A DNA stretch of 64,000 nt from UBA1765 sp045615885. Lineage in GTDB: Bacteria; Fibrobacterota; Fibrobacteria; Fibrobacterales; Fibrobacteraceae. The stretch is taken from positions 37,824-101,823 of the forward strand of contig JAZLFR010000010.1 in assembly GCA_045615885.1 (NCBI GenBank), read 5' to 3'. Position 1 is the first letter of the stretch. Every line of letters starts with the position of its first letter. Both the position numbers and the translations under genes were made by a program. Under the pieces are notes generated by a model. The model saw only the letters and a program-made list of their open reading frames with translations. It was not told the DNA's origin and searched no databases. Positions 6,388 through 15,450 of the stretch are shown here, in pieces.

Positions 6388-8949
6388 ATGAAAGGTGTAC
6401 AGACTAAACTTTTTTGGCAATACATAGTAACGCTTGTCGTAACGCTTGCAGCCCTTGTTGGCATTCTATCATTCACGTTTAGCTCATTTTTTTCGGTAAC
6501 GAAGGAAAATGCAGTTACGATTGGTGAAAATTCCATATCGAAAAGCGCAGAGAAGCTGAATAACTTTTTGCTGAAAAGCATGGATGTGCTTTCTGTGACC
6601 GGCCTTGTTGTCGATTTCATGATGGAACAGAAAGCCAGTTCCGCAGAAATTGAGAAGTTCCTGTTGCAGGAAAGCGAAAAGTACACCGAGACAATCGATA
6701 GCAGCTTTACCGGAATTTACGGTAGCTTTAACGGTGTTTACCTTGATGGCTCCGGCTGGGTGCCGGAAGAAGGCTATGTGCCTGAAAGCCGCCCGTGGTA
6801 TATTGATGCCGTGAAGGCAAATGGTGATGTAGCCCTTGTTCCGCCGTATTTTGATGCGCAGACAAAGAGCACGATTATATCTATTTGCCGTCTGCTTTCA
6901 GACAAGCGCAGTGTGATATCGTTTGATGTGCGCTTGAATTACTGGCAGTCCATTTTGTCTGAAATGGGTAGCGTGGGAACCCACATGATTATAGACAAGA
7001 GCGGTCTTGTCGTGTCCCATTCCGACCTTTCCTATGTCGGTAAGAATATTTTGATGCCGGAATTCAAGGGGACGGAACTCCGCTACCTTATCGAAAGGAT
7101 GTTTAGGACCGAAACCAATTCGTTTGAAGCCATTTTGGAAGGCAAGGCGAACATGGTGTTCAAGGCCCCGGTTCAAAATGACTGGTTCATTCTTACAATC
7201 ATTCCGGAAGAAGCTTTCTTTGAAACGGTGCGTGCGGAACTTGTTAGAAATGTTCTGATTTCCTTGATTCTCTTCATCATGCTTGTCTATTTCTGCACGG
7301 TCAGCTACAAGAATCGTGTGAACGCCTTGAATTCGAACCGTGCAAAGAGCGTTTTCCTTGCCAACATGAGCCATGAGATCCGTACACCGATCAATGGCAT
7401 TTTGGGCATGAACTCCATGATCTTGAAATCGACGAATGACGACACATTGCGTGAATATGCTTTGAATGTGCAGAGCGCCGGCCATACGTTGCTTTCGATC
7501 GTGAACGACATTCTTGATATTTCGAAGATCGAATCAGGCAAGATGCAGATTATCGAGAGCGAATATGAATTGTTCTCTGTGCTGAACGACTGCTACAACA
7601 TGGTGGCTTCGAAGGCCGAAGAAAAGGCTCTTGAATTCAAGATGGTCGTAGACCAGAATTTGCCGTCCACATTGATTGGTGACGAAGTCCGCATTCGCCA
7701 GGTGATTGGCAACTTGCTTTCTAACGCTGTCAAATATACGAAGCGCGGCTCCGTTACGTTTGAAATGGCTTTGGAACTTGCAAAGACGGGTGCCGTTGTT
7801 TCGGAAGGTTCCCGCGTAATGTTGAAAATCAAGGTTTCTGATACGGGACTTGGCATTCGCACCGAAGACATGGAAAAACTGTTCCAGCAGTTCTTGCGCT
7901 TTGACGAAAAGAAGAACAGGACGATTGAAGGCACTGGCCTTGGCCTGAACCTTACTCGCAGCCTTGTTGAAATGATGGATGGTGACATCTATGTGCAGAG
8001 CGAATACGGCAGAGGCTCCACCTTTACAGTTGAAATTCCTCAGCAGGTCAAGAATGCCGAAGCTCTCGGCAATTTTGCAGAACGCTACCGCCAGGCAATT
8101 TCAAAGAAGGAACAGATTCGCGAAAAAGTCTATGCGCCAAAGGCTAAGATTCTTGTTGTTGACGATGTCCGCATGAACTTGAAGGTTGTGGAAGGCCTGC
8201 TCAAGGAAACTGCTATACAGATTGATTCCGTGATGAGCGGACGCGCTGCCTTGGAACATGTGCGCGAAAAACAGTATGACATAGTGTTCCTTGACCACAT
8301 GATGCCGGAAATGGATGGCATTGAAACGCTCCATAGAATGCGTGCCATGGACGACAACATGAGCAAGGGTAAGCCTGTAATCATGCTTTCGGCAAATGCC
8401 GTCATCGGTGCCAAGGAAGGCTATCTTAAGGAAGGCTTTAACGACTATGTTTCCAAGCCGATTAACGAAATTGAACTCTTCAAAATTTTGAAGAAGTATT
8501 TGCCGCAGGAACTGCTTGAAGATCCTAATGCAGGTGCCGAAAGCAAGGAAGCCGCAGAAGAAACGGCAGCCTCGGTTGCAGATGAAACAGACGATACGGT
8601 TCTTGGCAAGCTTTCACGCGTTGATGGCCTGGATGTGAAAACCGGCATGAACTATTGCATGAATAGCGAAGAGTTCTTTTTGGAAATGCTGAATGAATAC
8701 AGGTCGGCGGACAGGGGTGCTGAACTTGACGGTTTCTTCCTAGCGAAGGATTGGAAAAGTTATCACATAGCAGTGCATGCTCTAAAGGGTAATTCCCGCA
8801 CAATTGGCGCTACCGAACTTTCCAAGCTTGCCGAAAAACTGGAAAAGTCCTGTGTTGCAGGCGATACCGCCTTTGTGGAAGGTCACCATAAGGAAATGCT
8901 GCTTATGTACAAAACTCTTGTGGAACGACTTGAGAAGGCTCTTTCGTAA
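6388..8949 (+). CDS. Hybrid sensor histidine kinase with receiver and Hpt domains
   Basis: 853 residues. Membrane helix at about 10-36, a periplasmic PDC/Cache-like sensor region (about 37-284), second helix about 286-306, HisKA with the phospho-acceptor in NMSHEIRTPINGILG (His329), HATPase_c with N box RIRQVIGNLLSNAVKY and G boxes SDTGLGI and GTGLGL, receiver domain with KILVVDD and phospho-acceptor Asp636 in VFLDHMMPEMDG, and a C-terminal Hpt domain with His797 in HALKGNSRTIG. The phosphorelay His-Asp-His is thus complete in one protein; a separate response regulator is not encoded nearby. It is preceded by a 48-bp gap and followed closely by gtrA. Ligand unknown. Confidence 0.93.
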   Translation: MKGVQTKLFWQYIVTLVVTLAALVGILSFTFSSFFSVTKENAVTIGENSISKSAEKLNNFLLKSMDVLSVTGLVVDFMMEQKASSAEIEKFLLQESEKYTETIDSSFTGIYGSFNGVYLDGSGWVPEEGYVPESRPWYIDAVKANGDVALVPPYFDAQTKSTIISICRLLSDKRSVISFDVRLNYWQSILSEMGSVGTHMIIDKSGLVVSHSDLSYVGKNILMPEFKGTELRYLIERMFRTETNSFEAILEGKANMVFKAPVQNDWFILTIIPEEAFFETVRAELVRNVLISLILFIMLVYFCTVSYKNRVNALNSNRAKSVFLANMSHEIRTPINGILGMNSMILKSTNDDTLREYALNVQSAGHTLLSIVNDILDISKIESGKMQIIESEYELFSVLNDCYNMVASKAEEKALEFKMVVDQNLPSTLIGDEVRIRQVIGNLLSNAVKYTKRGSVTFEMALELAKTGAVVSEGSRVMLKIKVSDTGLGIRTEDMEKLFQQFLRFDEKKNRTIEGTGLGLNLTRSLVEMMDGDIYVQSEYGRGSTFTVEIPQQVKNAEALGNFAERYRQAISKKEQIREKVYAPKAKILVVDDVRMNLKVVEGLLKETAIQIDSVMSGRAALEHVREKQYDIVFLDHMMPEMDGIETLHRMRAMDDNMSKGKPVIMLSANAVIGAKEGYLKEGFNDYVSKPINEIELFKILKKYLPQELLEDPNAGAESKEAAEETAASVADETDDTVLGKLSRVDGLDVKTGMNYCMNSEEFFLEMLNEYRSADRGAELDGFFLAKDWKSYHIAVHALKGNSRTIGATELSKLAEKLEKSCVAGDTAFVEGHHKEMLLMYKTLVERLEKALS

Positions 8950-8952
8950 AAG

Positions 8953-9402
8953 ATGAAAAAAATAAGCAAATGCATTCCGGGACGAGACTCCCTGCTTGGC
9001 CAGTTTTTCCGTTACTTGGTGACTGGCGGTCTGGCCTTTGTAGCCGACTTTGGACTTTTTGCACTGTTTCTTTATGTATTTGAATGGCATTACCTGATTG
9101 CAAATCTGGTAGGCCTGGTCGCTGGATTGGTGATCAATTACTACATAAGTGTTGTGTGGGTGTTCTCGACATGCAAGAGAAATCTGAAAAATAAGGGTAT
9201 GGAAATCCTTATCTTTTGCCTGATCGGTTTTGCCGGTGTTGGCGTGAACCAGCTGTGCATGTACCTGTTGGTTGACTACTTGCAGATTCTTGAAATAGTT
9301 TCGAAGATTGTTGCGGCAGGTATTGTGCTGCTTTGGAATTTTGGAGTTCGCAAATTCCTGCTGTTCCGCGGGAAGCGCGAAAACAATGTTTTGGAAGGAT
9401 GA
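8953..9402 (+). CDS. GtrA family membrane protein
   Basis: 149 residues with four predicted membrane helices and the GtrA features FFRYLVTGGLAFVADFGLF near the N-terminus and NFGVRKFLLFRG at the end. GtrA-type proteins are thought to move or hold lipid-linked sugars for glycosyltransferases acting on the periplasmic side. The ATG lies 3 bp after the kinase stop, and the next two genes (FAD oxidoreductase, membrane glycosyltransferase) fit a glycan-modification operon. Confidence 0.88.
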   Translation: MKKISKCIPGRDSLLGQFFRYLVTGGLAFVADFGLFALFLYVFEWHYLIANLVGLVAGLVINYYISVVWVFSTCKRNLKNKGMEILIFCLIGFAGVGVNQLCMYLLVDYLQILEIVSKIVAAGIVLLWNFGVRKFLLFRGKRENNVLEG

Positions 9403-9408
9403 TTGTCT

Positions 9409-11019
9409 ATGGTTTCTAAGGATTCAAAAATTGCAGTTATTGCTGGCGCTGGCCCTGCAGGCTTGACCGCGGCTCTTGAATTGTTGCGTACTACAGATGT
9501 AAAACCGGTGATTTTTGAAGCTGAAAATGTTATCGGCGGAATTTCGCGTACGGCAAAGTACAATGGCAACCGCATGGACATTGGCGGCCATCGCTTCTTT
9601 AGCAAGAGTGATACGGTGATGGACTGGTGGCAGGCCATATTGCCTTTGCAGGGGGCTGCAAGCCGTGACGACATTGCCATCGGCCGCAAAGTGCCGCTGA
9701 CTTCCGGCGGTCCAAATCCAGAGAATGAAGACCTGGTAATGCTTTGCCGCAGCCGTCTTTCTAGAATTCTTTTTTTGCGCAAGCTTTTTGATTATCCAGT
9801 AACATTGAACGGTGACACGATCCGCAATCTTGGCCTTTGGCGCATGTTCAAGATTGGCATGAGCTACATGAAGGTGCAGCTGCTCCCGGCTCGCAAGGAA
9901 AAGAGCCTGGAAGATTTCATGATCAACCGTTTCGGTGTGGAACTGTACAAGACATTCTTCCGTGATTATACGGAAAAAGTGTGGGGTGTTCCCTGCAGCG
10001 AAATCAGCCCGGATTGGGGTGGTCAGCGAATTAAGGGGCTTTCCATTACCAAGACCGTTCTGCATGCGCTGAAACAGATTTTTGCATCCAAGAAACCGGC
10101 TGCAGAATCTGGAGACATTCGACAGAAGAATACGGAAACGAGTCTTATAGGCCAGTTCCTTTACCCGAAATATGGCCCCGGCCAGCTTTGGGAAACCGTT
10201 GCAGATAAAGTAAAGGCTGCGGGTGGCGAAATTCACATGAATGTCAAAGTCGTGAGCGTGAAGCGTGAAGGCAATCGCGTCGTTGGCGTTGTCGTGGATC
10301 ATGGCCAATATACAGAAACCATTCCTTGCGACTATTTCCTTTCTACGATGCCGGTGAAGGAACTGGTTTGCGCTCTGGATGACGAATCGGCTCCGGTGCC
10401 TGCAGAAGTCAAGCGGGTTGCCGATGGGCTTGTGTACCGCGACTTTATGACGGTCGGACTTTTGCTTGATAAACTTTTGATCAAGAATCCGGCCAAGGCG
10501 GGAACTCCAGAAAGCAAGTTGAAATTCGTTGCCGATAACTGGATCTATGTGCAGGAAAATGACGTGAAGCTTGGACGCATCCAGATTTTTAACAACTGGA
10601 GCCCGTACCTTGTAAGTGACCCGGAAAAGGTCTGGATTGGCTTGGAATATTTTGCCAATGAAGGTGATGAAATGTGGCGCATGGCGGATGCCGACTTCAT
10701 CAAGTTTGCAATTGACGAACTTGAAAAGATCCTTGTTGCAAATCCTGAAGATGTTCGCGATTCTGTATGCTTTCATATCAAGAAGGCATACCCGGCATAC
10801 TTTGGCACTTACGGGGAATTTGAAAAAATCCGCTCCTTTGTTGACCCTATAGAGAACCTGTTCCTCATGGGCCGCAATGGCATGCACAAGTACAACAATA
10901 TGGACCATAGCATGCTTACCGCCATGGAGACTGTCAAATGCATTCGCGAGGGATCCTTTGACAAGTCTGCCGTATGGAACGTGAATACCGAAGAAGACTA
11001 TCACGAAGGAAAGAAGTAG
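9409..11019 (+). CDS. NAD(P)/FAD-dependent oxidoreductase (amine-oxidase / UDP-galactopyranose-mutase-like)
   Basis: About 536 residues. The N-terminal Rossmann dinucleotide motif AVIAGAGPAGLTAALELL and the second motif NRMDIGGHRFFSKSD are typical of FAD proteins related to UDP-galactopyranose mutase and protoporphyrinogen oxidase; the C-terminus has the FAD-binding NLFLMGRNGMHKYNNMDH. ATG 9409 is preferred over an in-frame TTG at 9403; GGAAGGA lies at 9393-9399. Between GtrA and a membrane glycosyltransferase it is likely to act on a lipid- or nucleotide-linked sugar, but the substrate cannot be read from sequence. Confidence 0.82.
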   Translation: MVSKDSKIAVIAGAGPAGLTAALELLRTTDVKPVIFEAENVIGGISRTAKYNGNRMDIGGHRFFSKSDTVMDWWQAILPLQGAASRDDIAIGRKVPLTSGGPNPENEDLVMLCRSRLSRILFLRKLFDYPVTLNGDTIRNLGLWRMFKIGMSYMKVQLLPARKEKSLEDFMINRFGVELYKTFFRDYTEKVWGVPCSEISPDWGGQRIKGLSITKTVLHALKQIFASKKPAAESGDIRQKNTETSLIGQFLYPKYGPGQLWETVADKVKAAGGEIHMNVKVVSVKREGNRVVGVVVDHGQYTETIPCDYFLSTMPVKELVCALDDESAPVPAEVKRVADGLVYRDFMTVGLLLDKLLIKNPAKAGTPESKLKFVADNWIYVQENDVKLGRIQIFNNWSPYLVSDPEKVWIGLEYFANEGDEMWRMADADFIKFAIDELEKILVANPEDVRDSVCFHIKKAYPAYFGTYGEFEKIRSFVDPIENLFLMGRNGMHKYNNMDHSMLTAMETVKCIREGSFDKSAVWNVNTEEDYHEGKK

Positions 11020-11020
11020 C

Positions 11021-12784
11021 ATGGAAAAAAAGTTTTGGGTAGGGCGTCTTGTTAGAAGGCCGGAATTCTATTTGGTTCTGATTGTCTCTTTGCTTTGCGC
11101 TCTGTTTTTTTCGGAACGCGTGATTGCCGAAAACGTTCTTCTTGAAATCAATGATTCCCAGAAGCCTGCCGTTTTCCCGATAATGAGAAGCATGGAACAG
11201 GGGCAGAATTTCAGGGTATCCTTTGACATAACATCTTCTGAAATTTATGATCTGCATGTGATTCCCGATGACTGTGTTAAAGGAATTGCGGTGAATGGCG
11301 TTAGCGCGGATTTGCAGGGAATTGATGGCCTTTGCAACTTTAACAGTGGGTTCACGCTTTCTCGAGACCGTTTTGCTCAAGCCGAAAAAAATCATTTTGA
11401 CTTTTATGTTAGGAATGGCGGTGGGCCGGGCGGCTTGAATGTAATGGTTTTTGCAAAAAAAAGTGCATTCGCTTCTGTCGTTTCTTGGCTGCTCTACATA
11501 TCGATCGTTATTGCTTTTGTCGTGGTGCTGCGCAAGCTTCGGGTTGGCATGCTCGCGGCCCTTGTTTTGACAATCGGTTTTGTGGTGAGAATGTATTTTG
11601 GCTTGGCGTTGCCTGACCAGAACAAGTTTGCCTATGATGTTGACGGGCACATAGCCTATGTTCAACACATTGTGGAAAACAAGGCGATTCCTGGTGCTAA
11701 GGATTGCTGGACATGCTACCATCCCCCGGTCTATTTTGCCACGATGGCTCCTATATGGACCGCCTCCAAAGTGTTCAACATTTCTGGAACGAACGCTTTG
11801 CAAATAGCAAGTTTTGTTTTCTCCATTGCGTTCATGATTTTTGGCTTTTTTGTGCTGCGCGAATTTTTGAAAGGAGCGCCCCTTTTTGCCGCTACCATGG
11901 TTTGGGCTCTTTGGCCAATGTTGATAATGTCTGCCACACGCATTGGAAATGATCAGCTTTTCTACTTGCTCCATATCGTTTGCCTGTGGGGTGCCTTGAA
12001 ATATGTTGGAACTCATAAAGGCAAATTCATATTGGTTTCTGCCGTGGCAACTTTGCTTGGCATGTGGACGAAATCTACGGCTGTGGTTTCGTTGGGCATT
12101 TGCTGCCTTGCTTTAGTTTTGGGTTATTTCTATTCTCGCGACCGCCTGCTGCCCTCAAAAACGGAACTTGCTACGGTGCTTTTGCTTGCCGTGACTGTTG
12201 CTGGAATTTTGATAAAAATGGTAGTGAGTGAAGGAGGGCTTGTTAGCAACGCGGGCAGCTTGCATGGTGGATTGAAAGTCGGGAATGACTTCATCAATTT
12301 CTTGTATGTCGATGTGCAGCAGTTGCTTGCCCAGCCGTTTACAAGTGCGTGGAAAGATGAACTTGGGCGCCAGTACTTTATTAACTATGCGATGAAGACT
12401 TCTTTGTTCGGTGAGTTTACCTTGCTGAAGGAACACGTTGGAGTTGGTGTTGCTGAAGTTGTCAATATCTCGTTCCTATTGCTGTTGCCTTATTGCATAA
12501 GAGGCTTCTGGAGCAACCGTATGTCGAAAAGGACTCTTTTGCTTTTTGTGCAGGGTGTCGCGTTTGTTTTAGCTCTTGCATTTTTGCGCTACCAGTATCC
12601 GTACTCATGCAGCAACGATTTCCGTTACATAATGCCGTCTCTGCTTACTTTGATTCCTTTTGCCGGAATGGGGCTTGGTGTTGAAAAAGCTTCATTGAAG
12701 TGGAAGTCTTGCGGCTATTTGCTCATAACGGTTTTTGCTCTCTCTTCTGTAGTGCTTATGGTGATGACAGCAAATAGTCTTTAA
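11021..12784 (+). CDS. Polytopic membrane glycosyltransferase (GT39/ArnT-like)
   Basis: 587 residues. One N-terminal helix (about 15-33), an extracytoplasmic domain up to about residue 150, then about ten hydrophobic helices. The loop with FAYDVDGHIAYVQHIVENKA and CYHPPVYF resembles the catalytic acidic loop of GT-C enzymes, which use polyprenyl-phosphate sugars. The ATG starts 1 bp after the oxidoreductase stop. Together with GtrA this suggests transfer of a sugar to an envelope glycan or protein. Acceptor unknown. A 24-bp gap separates it from the GH5 gene. Confidence 0.75.
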   Translation: MEKKFWVGRLVRRPEFYLVLIVSLLCALFFSERVIAENVLLEINDSQKPAVFPIMRSMEQGQNFRVSFDITSSEIYDLHVIPDDCVKGIAVNGVSADLQGIDGLCNFNSGFTLSRDRFAQAEKNHFDFYVRNGGGPGGLNVMVFAKKSAFASVVSWLLYISIVIAFVVVLRKLRVGMLAALVLTIGFVVRMYFGLALPDQNKFAYDVDGHIAYVQHIVENKAIPGAKDCWTCYHPPVYFATMAPIWTASKVFNISGTNALQIASFVFSIAFMIFGFFVLREFLKGAPLFAATMVWALWPMLIMSATRIGNDQLFYLLHIVCLWGALKYVGTHKGKFILVSAVATLLGMWTKSTAVVSLGICCLALVLGYFYSRDRLLPSKTELATVLLLAVTVAGILIKMVVSEGGLVSNAGSLHGGLKVGNDFINFLYVDVQQLLAQPFTSAWKDELGRQYFINYAMKTSLFGEFTLLKEHVGVGVAEVVNISFLLLLPYCIRGFWSNRMSKRTLLLFVQGVAFVLALAFLRYQYPYSCSNDFRYIMPSLLTLIPFAGMGLGVEKASLKWKSCGYLLITVFALSSVVLMVMTANSL

Positions 12785-12808
12785 TAAAATTATTTTGGAG
12801 TTCTTAGT

Positions 12809-14758
12809 ATGAACAAAATGATTGTTGGTTTTTTGGCAGGTGCTGCTTTGGCTGGTTCTGCTATTGCGGCAACGCTCCCAACTGCAGCTGAAATCCAGAA
12901 GAACATGGGCATGGGTTACAATATCGGTAACTCCATGGAAGTTCCGAATGACCCTACCGGATGGGGCAACCCTTACCCGACGCAGGCTTTGCTGGACTCT
13001 ATCAAGGCGGCAGGTTTTAGCACCGTCCGCATCCCATGCGCTTGGGATTCCCATACTCGAAACGGAGCCATCACCGAAACATGGCTTGACTCCGTTAAGA
13101 CAGTTGTGGATTATGCCCTGCGTAACGAACTGTACGTGGTTCTGAACATCCATCACGAAGGTGAAGGTGGCTGGTTTCAGACCAAGATGGCGACCACCAA
13201 GAACACCACCGTCGATAACAAGATGAAGACTTACTGGACTCAGATTGCCAACAAGTTCAAGAACTACGACGAGCATCTTCTTTTTGCAGGTGCCAACGAA
13301 CCGGGCGAAGGGCAGCAGGGCCTTGAGTGGACAAGCCAGCACGCCCAGGTTCTCATGGGCTATTACCAGACCTTCATTAACGCAGTCCGCGCCACCGGCG
13401 GCAATAACGCCACCCGAACCTTGATTATTCAAGGCCTGCAGACCGATATCGACAAGTCCGTAGAGTTTGCTCCGACAAGCATCTTCCCGAAGGATAATGT
13501 TTCTGGACGTCTCATGTTCGAAGTACATTTCTATGGCCCTTATCAGTATGTGCTCATGACAAGCTCCCAGAACTGGGGATGCCCTAATGGCGACATCCAG
13601 GTGCAGTATTATTATGGCGATTATCTGAAGCCAAGCGATCCGAAGCACAACGCAGGTTTCAACTGCTGGGCTAACGCCATCGACAAGGACCAGGCTAGCA
13701 TCGCTTTCCCCAACGCCCAGTTCGCCAAGATGAAGTCCAACTATGTTGACAAGGGCTACCCCGTCATTATCGGTGAATTCGGTTCCCTGTACCGTTCCCC
13801 GGAACTCTCCGGTTCCGATTTGGAACTGCACCGCCAGGGCCGTATCCAGTGGCACAAGGACGTTGTAACAGCGGCTAAGAACTACGGCCTCACGCCAATT
13901 GTCTGGGATATGGGTAACGAAGGCGCCAGCTACGATAATATGGCCTACATCCGCCGCCAGACGAACAAGTTCGGCGGCCCCATGGGCAAGGTGGTGGAAC
14001 CTGAAATCATTAACGCCATGCGCGGCGTCTATGGCCTTGGCTCCTATGTGAACAAGGGCGTTACTCATACGGAAAGACTAATTCCGGGTAGCACCCCGAT
14101 CCAGAGTTCCAGCTCGGTAAAGTCCAGCTCCAGTTCTGCGAAGTCCTCCTCAAGTAGCGTAAAATCTTCTTCCAGCAGTGTTCAAAGCAGTTCTTCTGTT
14201 AACCCTTGGCAGCCGCAGTCCAGCTCCAGCGTAAAAAGCAGTTCTTCCGGTAGTTGCATTGCGTCTTGCGATAGCCATAGCTACAGCGAAGCGGAGCTTT
14301 GCGCAATGGGCATGAAGAATTTCTGCGTTGAAAGTTCTTCTAGCGAGGAATCTAGCAGTAGCGAAATGGACCCGCCATGCGACGCCCTGATTCCGGAATG
14401 CGGCTATAGCGAAACTGAACTTTGCAGTATGGGCGTGCTCGAATATTGCGACCCGCCATGCGACGCCCTGATTCCGGAATGTGGCCTTACGGTAGAGGAA
14501 CTCTGCAACATGGGCGTGGTTGAATATTGCGGCCAAAACGCAATCAAGCAGGCTCCGGCCGGAAAAGTGGTGAAACTTTCCCGTGAAGGGAATTTCGTCG
14601 TTGCAGGCGGTGCAATTGCGTTGTTTGACGCCACGGGCCATCTTGTTCGCAAGGTCGCAGATTCCGGGGAGGCAACAAAGCTTTCGCTCGAGGGTCTTCG
14701 TAAAGGTGTCTATATTGCCCAAAGCGGAGGAAATACCTTAAAAATTTCCGTCAAATAG
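12809..14758 (+). CDS. Secreted GH5 endoglucanase-type enzyme with Ser-rich linkers and Cys-rich repeats
   Basis: 649 residues. Signal peptide (cleavage near AIA, residue 20), GH5 catalytic domain about 25-410 with MGYNIGNSMEV, acid/base Glu164 in AGANEPGEG and nucleophile Glu323 in VIIGEFGSLYR. Poly-Ser linkers follow (about 435-480 and 512-520), then three Cys-rich modules of about 24-27 residues with the motif ELCxMGxxxxC, and a C-terminal beta domain resembling a type IX-type sorting tail (GHLVRKV ... LRKGVYIAQSGG). It should cleave beta-1,4-glucans outside the cell. The GxNxGN motif resembles subfamily GH5_4, a guess only. Confidence 0.9.
   Translation: MNKMIVGFLAGAALAGSAIAATLPTAAEIQKNMGMGYNIGNSMEVPNDPTGWGNPYPTQALLDSIKAAGFSTVRIPCAWDSHTRNGAITETWLDSVKTVVDYALRNELYVVLNIHHEGEGGWFQTKMATTKNTTVDNKMKTYWTQIANKFKNYDEHLLFAGANEPGEGQQGLEWTSQHAQVLMGYYQTFINAVRATGGNNATRTLIIQGLQTDIDKSVEFAPTSIFPKDNVSGRLMFEVHFYGPYQYVLMTSSQNWGCPNGDIQVQYYYGDYLKPSDPKHNAGFNCWANAIDKDQASIAFPNAQFAKMKSNYVDKGYPVIIGEFGSLYRSPELSGSDLELHRQGRIQWHKDVVTAAKNYGLTPIVWDMGNEGASYDNMAYIRRQTNKFGGPMGKVVEPEIINAMRGVYGLGSYVNKGVTHTERLIPGSTPIQSSSSVKSSSSSAKSSSSSVKSSSSSVQSSSSVNPWQPQSSSSVKSSSSGSCIASCDSHSYSEAELCAMGMKNFCVESSSSEESSSSEMDPPCDALIPECGYSETELCSMGVLEYCDPPCDALIPECGLTVEELCNMGVVEYCGQNAIKQAPAGKVVKLSREGNFVVAGGAIALFDATGHLVRKVADSGEATKLSLEGLRKGVYIAQSGGNTLKISVK
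14369..14530. repeat. 81-bp tandem repeat encoding Cys-rich module
   Basis: Two adjacent 81-bp units (27 residues each) begin at 14369 and 14450. Their first 30 or so bases are almost identical (DPPCDALIPECG), and each ends in ELCxMGVxEYC. A diverged relative precedes them at about 14255-14330. Confidence 0.85.
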
Positions 14759-14782
14759 CCTAGATGCCCACGATTCTCTACA

Positions 14783-14807
14783 ATCTATCAACAATATGTT
14801 GATAGAT
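14783..14807 (+). terminator. Perfect 10-bp hairpin after the GH5 gene
   Basis: ATCTATCAAC, loop AATAT, GTTGATAGAT, followed by TTCTTT. The weak T-run makes it a plausible but not classical terminator. Confidence 0.5.
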
Positions 14808-14937
14808 TTCTTTGGACTGGAGGGGCTAGTTTGGCTCGAAAACGGGTGTAAAGTAGTGTAACCCCTTGATAAATCAAGACTTTTTACTATCTTTGCGCTC
14901 AAAATCAAAAGTTTTACCCAAAGGTATAGGTATAATT

Positions 14938-15093
14938 ATGAAAAGAACATTCCAGCCGCACAATCGCAAGCGCGCCAACAAGCATGGTTTCCGTCAGCGT
15001 ATGCAGGACCGTTGGGGCCGTGCAGTTCTTAGCCGTCGTCGCGCTAAGGGTCGTAAGCGTCTTACCGTCAGCGATACTATCTATAAGAAGTAA
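14938..15093 (+). CDS. rpmH: 50S ribosomal protein L34
   Basis: 51 residues, MKRTFQPHNRKRANKHGFRQ at the start and the basic RRRAKGRKRL region typical of L34. Full length for the family. It starts the conserved rpmH-rnpA-yidD-yidC cluster. The gene usually found on the other side in many bacteria, dnaA, is absent; a cellulase gene is there instead. rnpA follows in the same frame right after the TAA. Confidence 0.97.
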   Translation: MKRTFQPHNRKRANKHGFRQRMQDRWGRAVLSRRRAKGRKRLTVSDTIYKK

Positions 15094-15102
15094 GGCATTC
15101 AT

Positions 15103-15450
15103 ATCGCCTCTCTACGTTCTTACAGAATAAGTTCGCAGACTGATTATCGGCAGATATCCTCCAAAGGTAAGTATATCAAGGCGTCTTCGCTCGCGATGCG
15201 CTTTATAGAAAGCCCGGACGGTGTTTGCCGATTTTGCTTTCTAGCGAGAAAGAAGAACGGTTGTGCAGTCTATCGCAACCGCTGTAGGCGCATTTTACGC
15301 CCGGTATTCTTTGAAGCCTGCAAAAGTTTCAAGACTCCTATCTGGGCGATGGTCTTTGTGAACGATAAAGAGAGCGAAATGACTTCTGAACGCCTCCGCA
15401 GCTCCGCAAACGTGATTTTTGAAAAACTGTCCCGGAGACTTGATGGATAG
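15103..15450 (+). CDS. rnpA: Ribonuclease P protein component (non-canonical start)
   Basis: The RnpA fold is readable from about 15112 (LRSYRISSQTDYRQISSKGK) through FCFLARKKNGCAVYRNRCRR to 15450. The RNR motif binds the RNA subunit in 5'-end tRNA maturation. Between the rpmH stop (15091-15093) and 15196 this frame has no ATG, GTG or TTG. ATG 15196 would remove the conserved N-terminal helix. I propose ATC 15103 (TAAGG at 15091-15095, 7-base spacing), giving 115 residues, or ATT 15097; both are rare starts. The end overlaps yidD by 8 bp. Confidence 0.8.
   Translation: MASLRSYRISSQTDYRQISSKGKYIKASSLAMRFIESPDGVCRFCFLARKKNGCAVYRNRCRRILRPVFFEACKSFKTPIWAMVFVNDKESEMTSERLRSSANVIFEKLSRRLDG

Noticed and set aside
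9424..11022. 532-residue open frame on the minus strand
   Set aside because: It lies fully opposite the FAD oxidoreductase, whose motifs are clear; the frame has no family signature and no ribosome binding site.
12692..14068. 458-residue open frame on the minus strand
   Set aside because: Mirror of the GH5 gene, low complexity of hydrophobic residues, no recognisable domain.
14759..14937. Origin of replication next to rpmH
   Set aside because: No TTATCCACA-type DnaA boxes and no dnaA; only a hairpin and a short palindrome CTTGAT-AA-ATCAAG are present.
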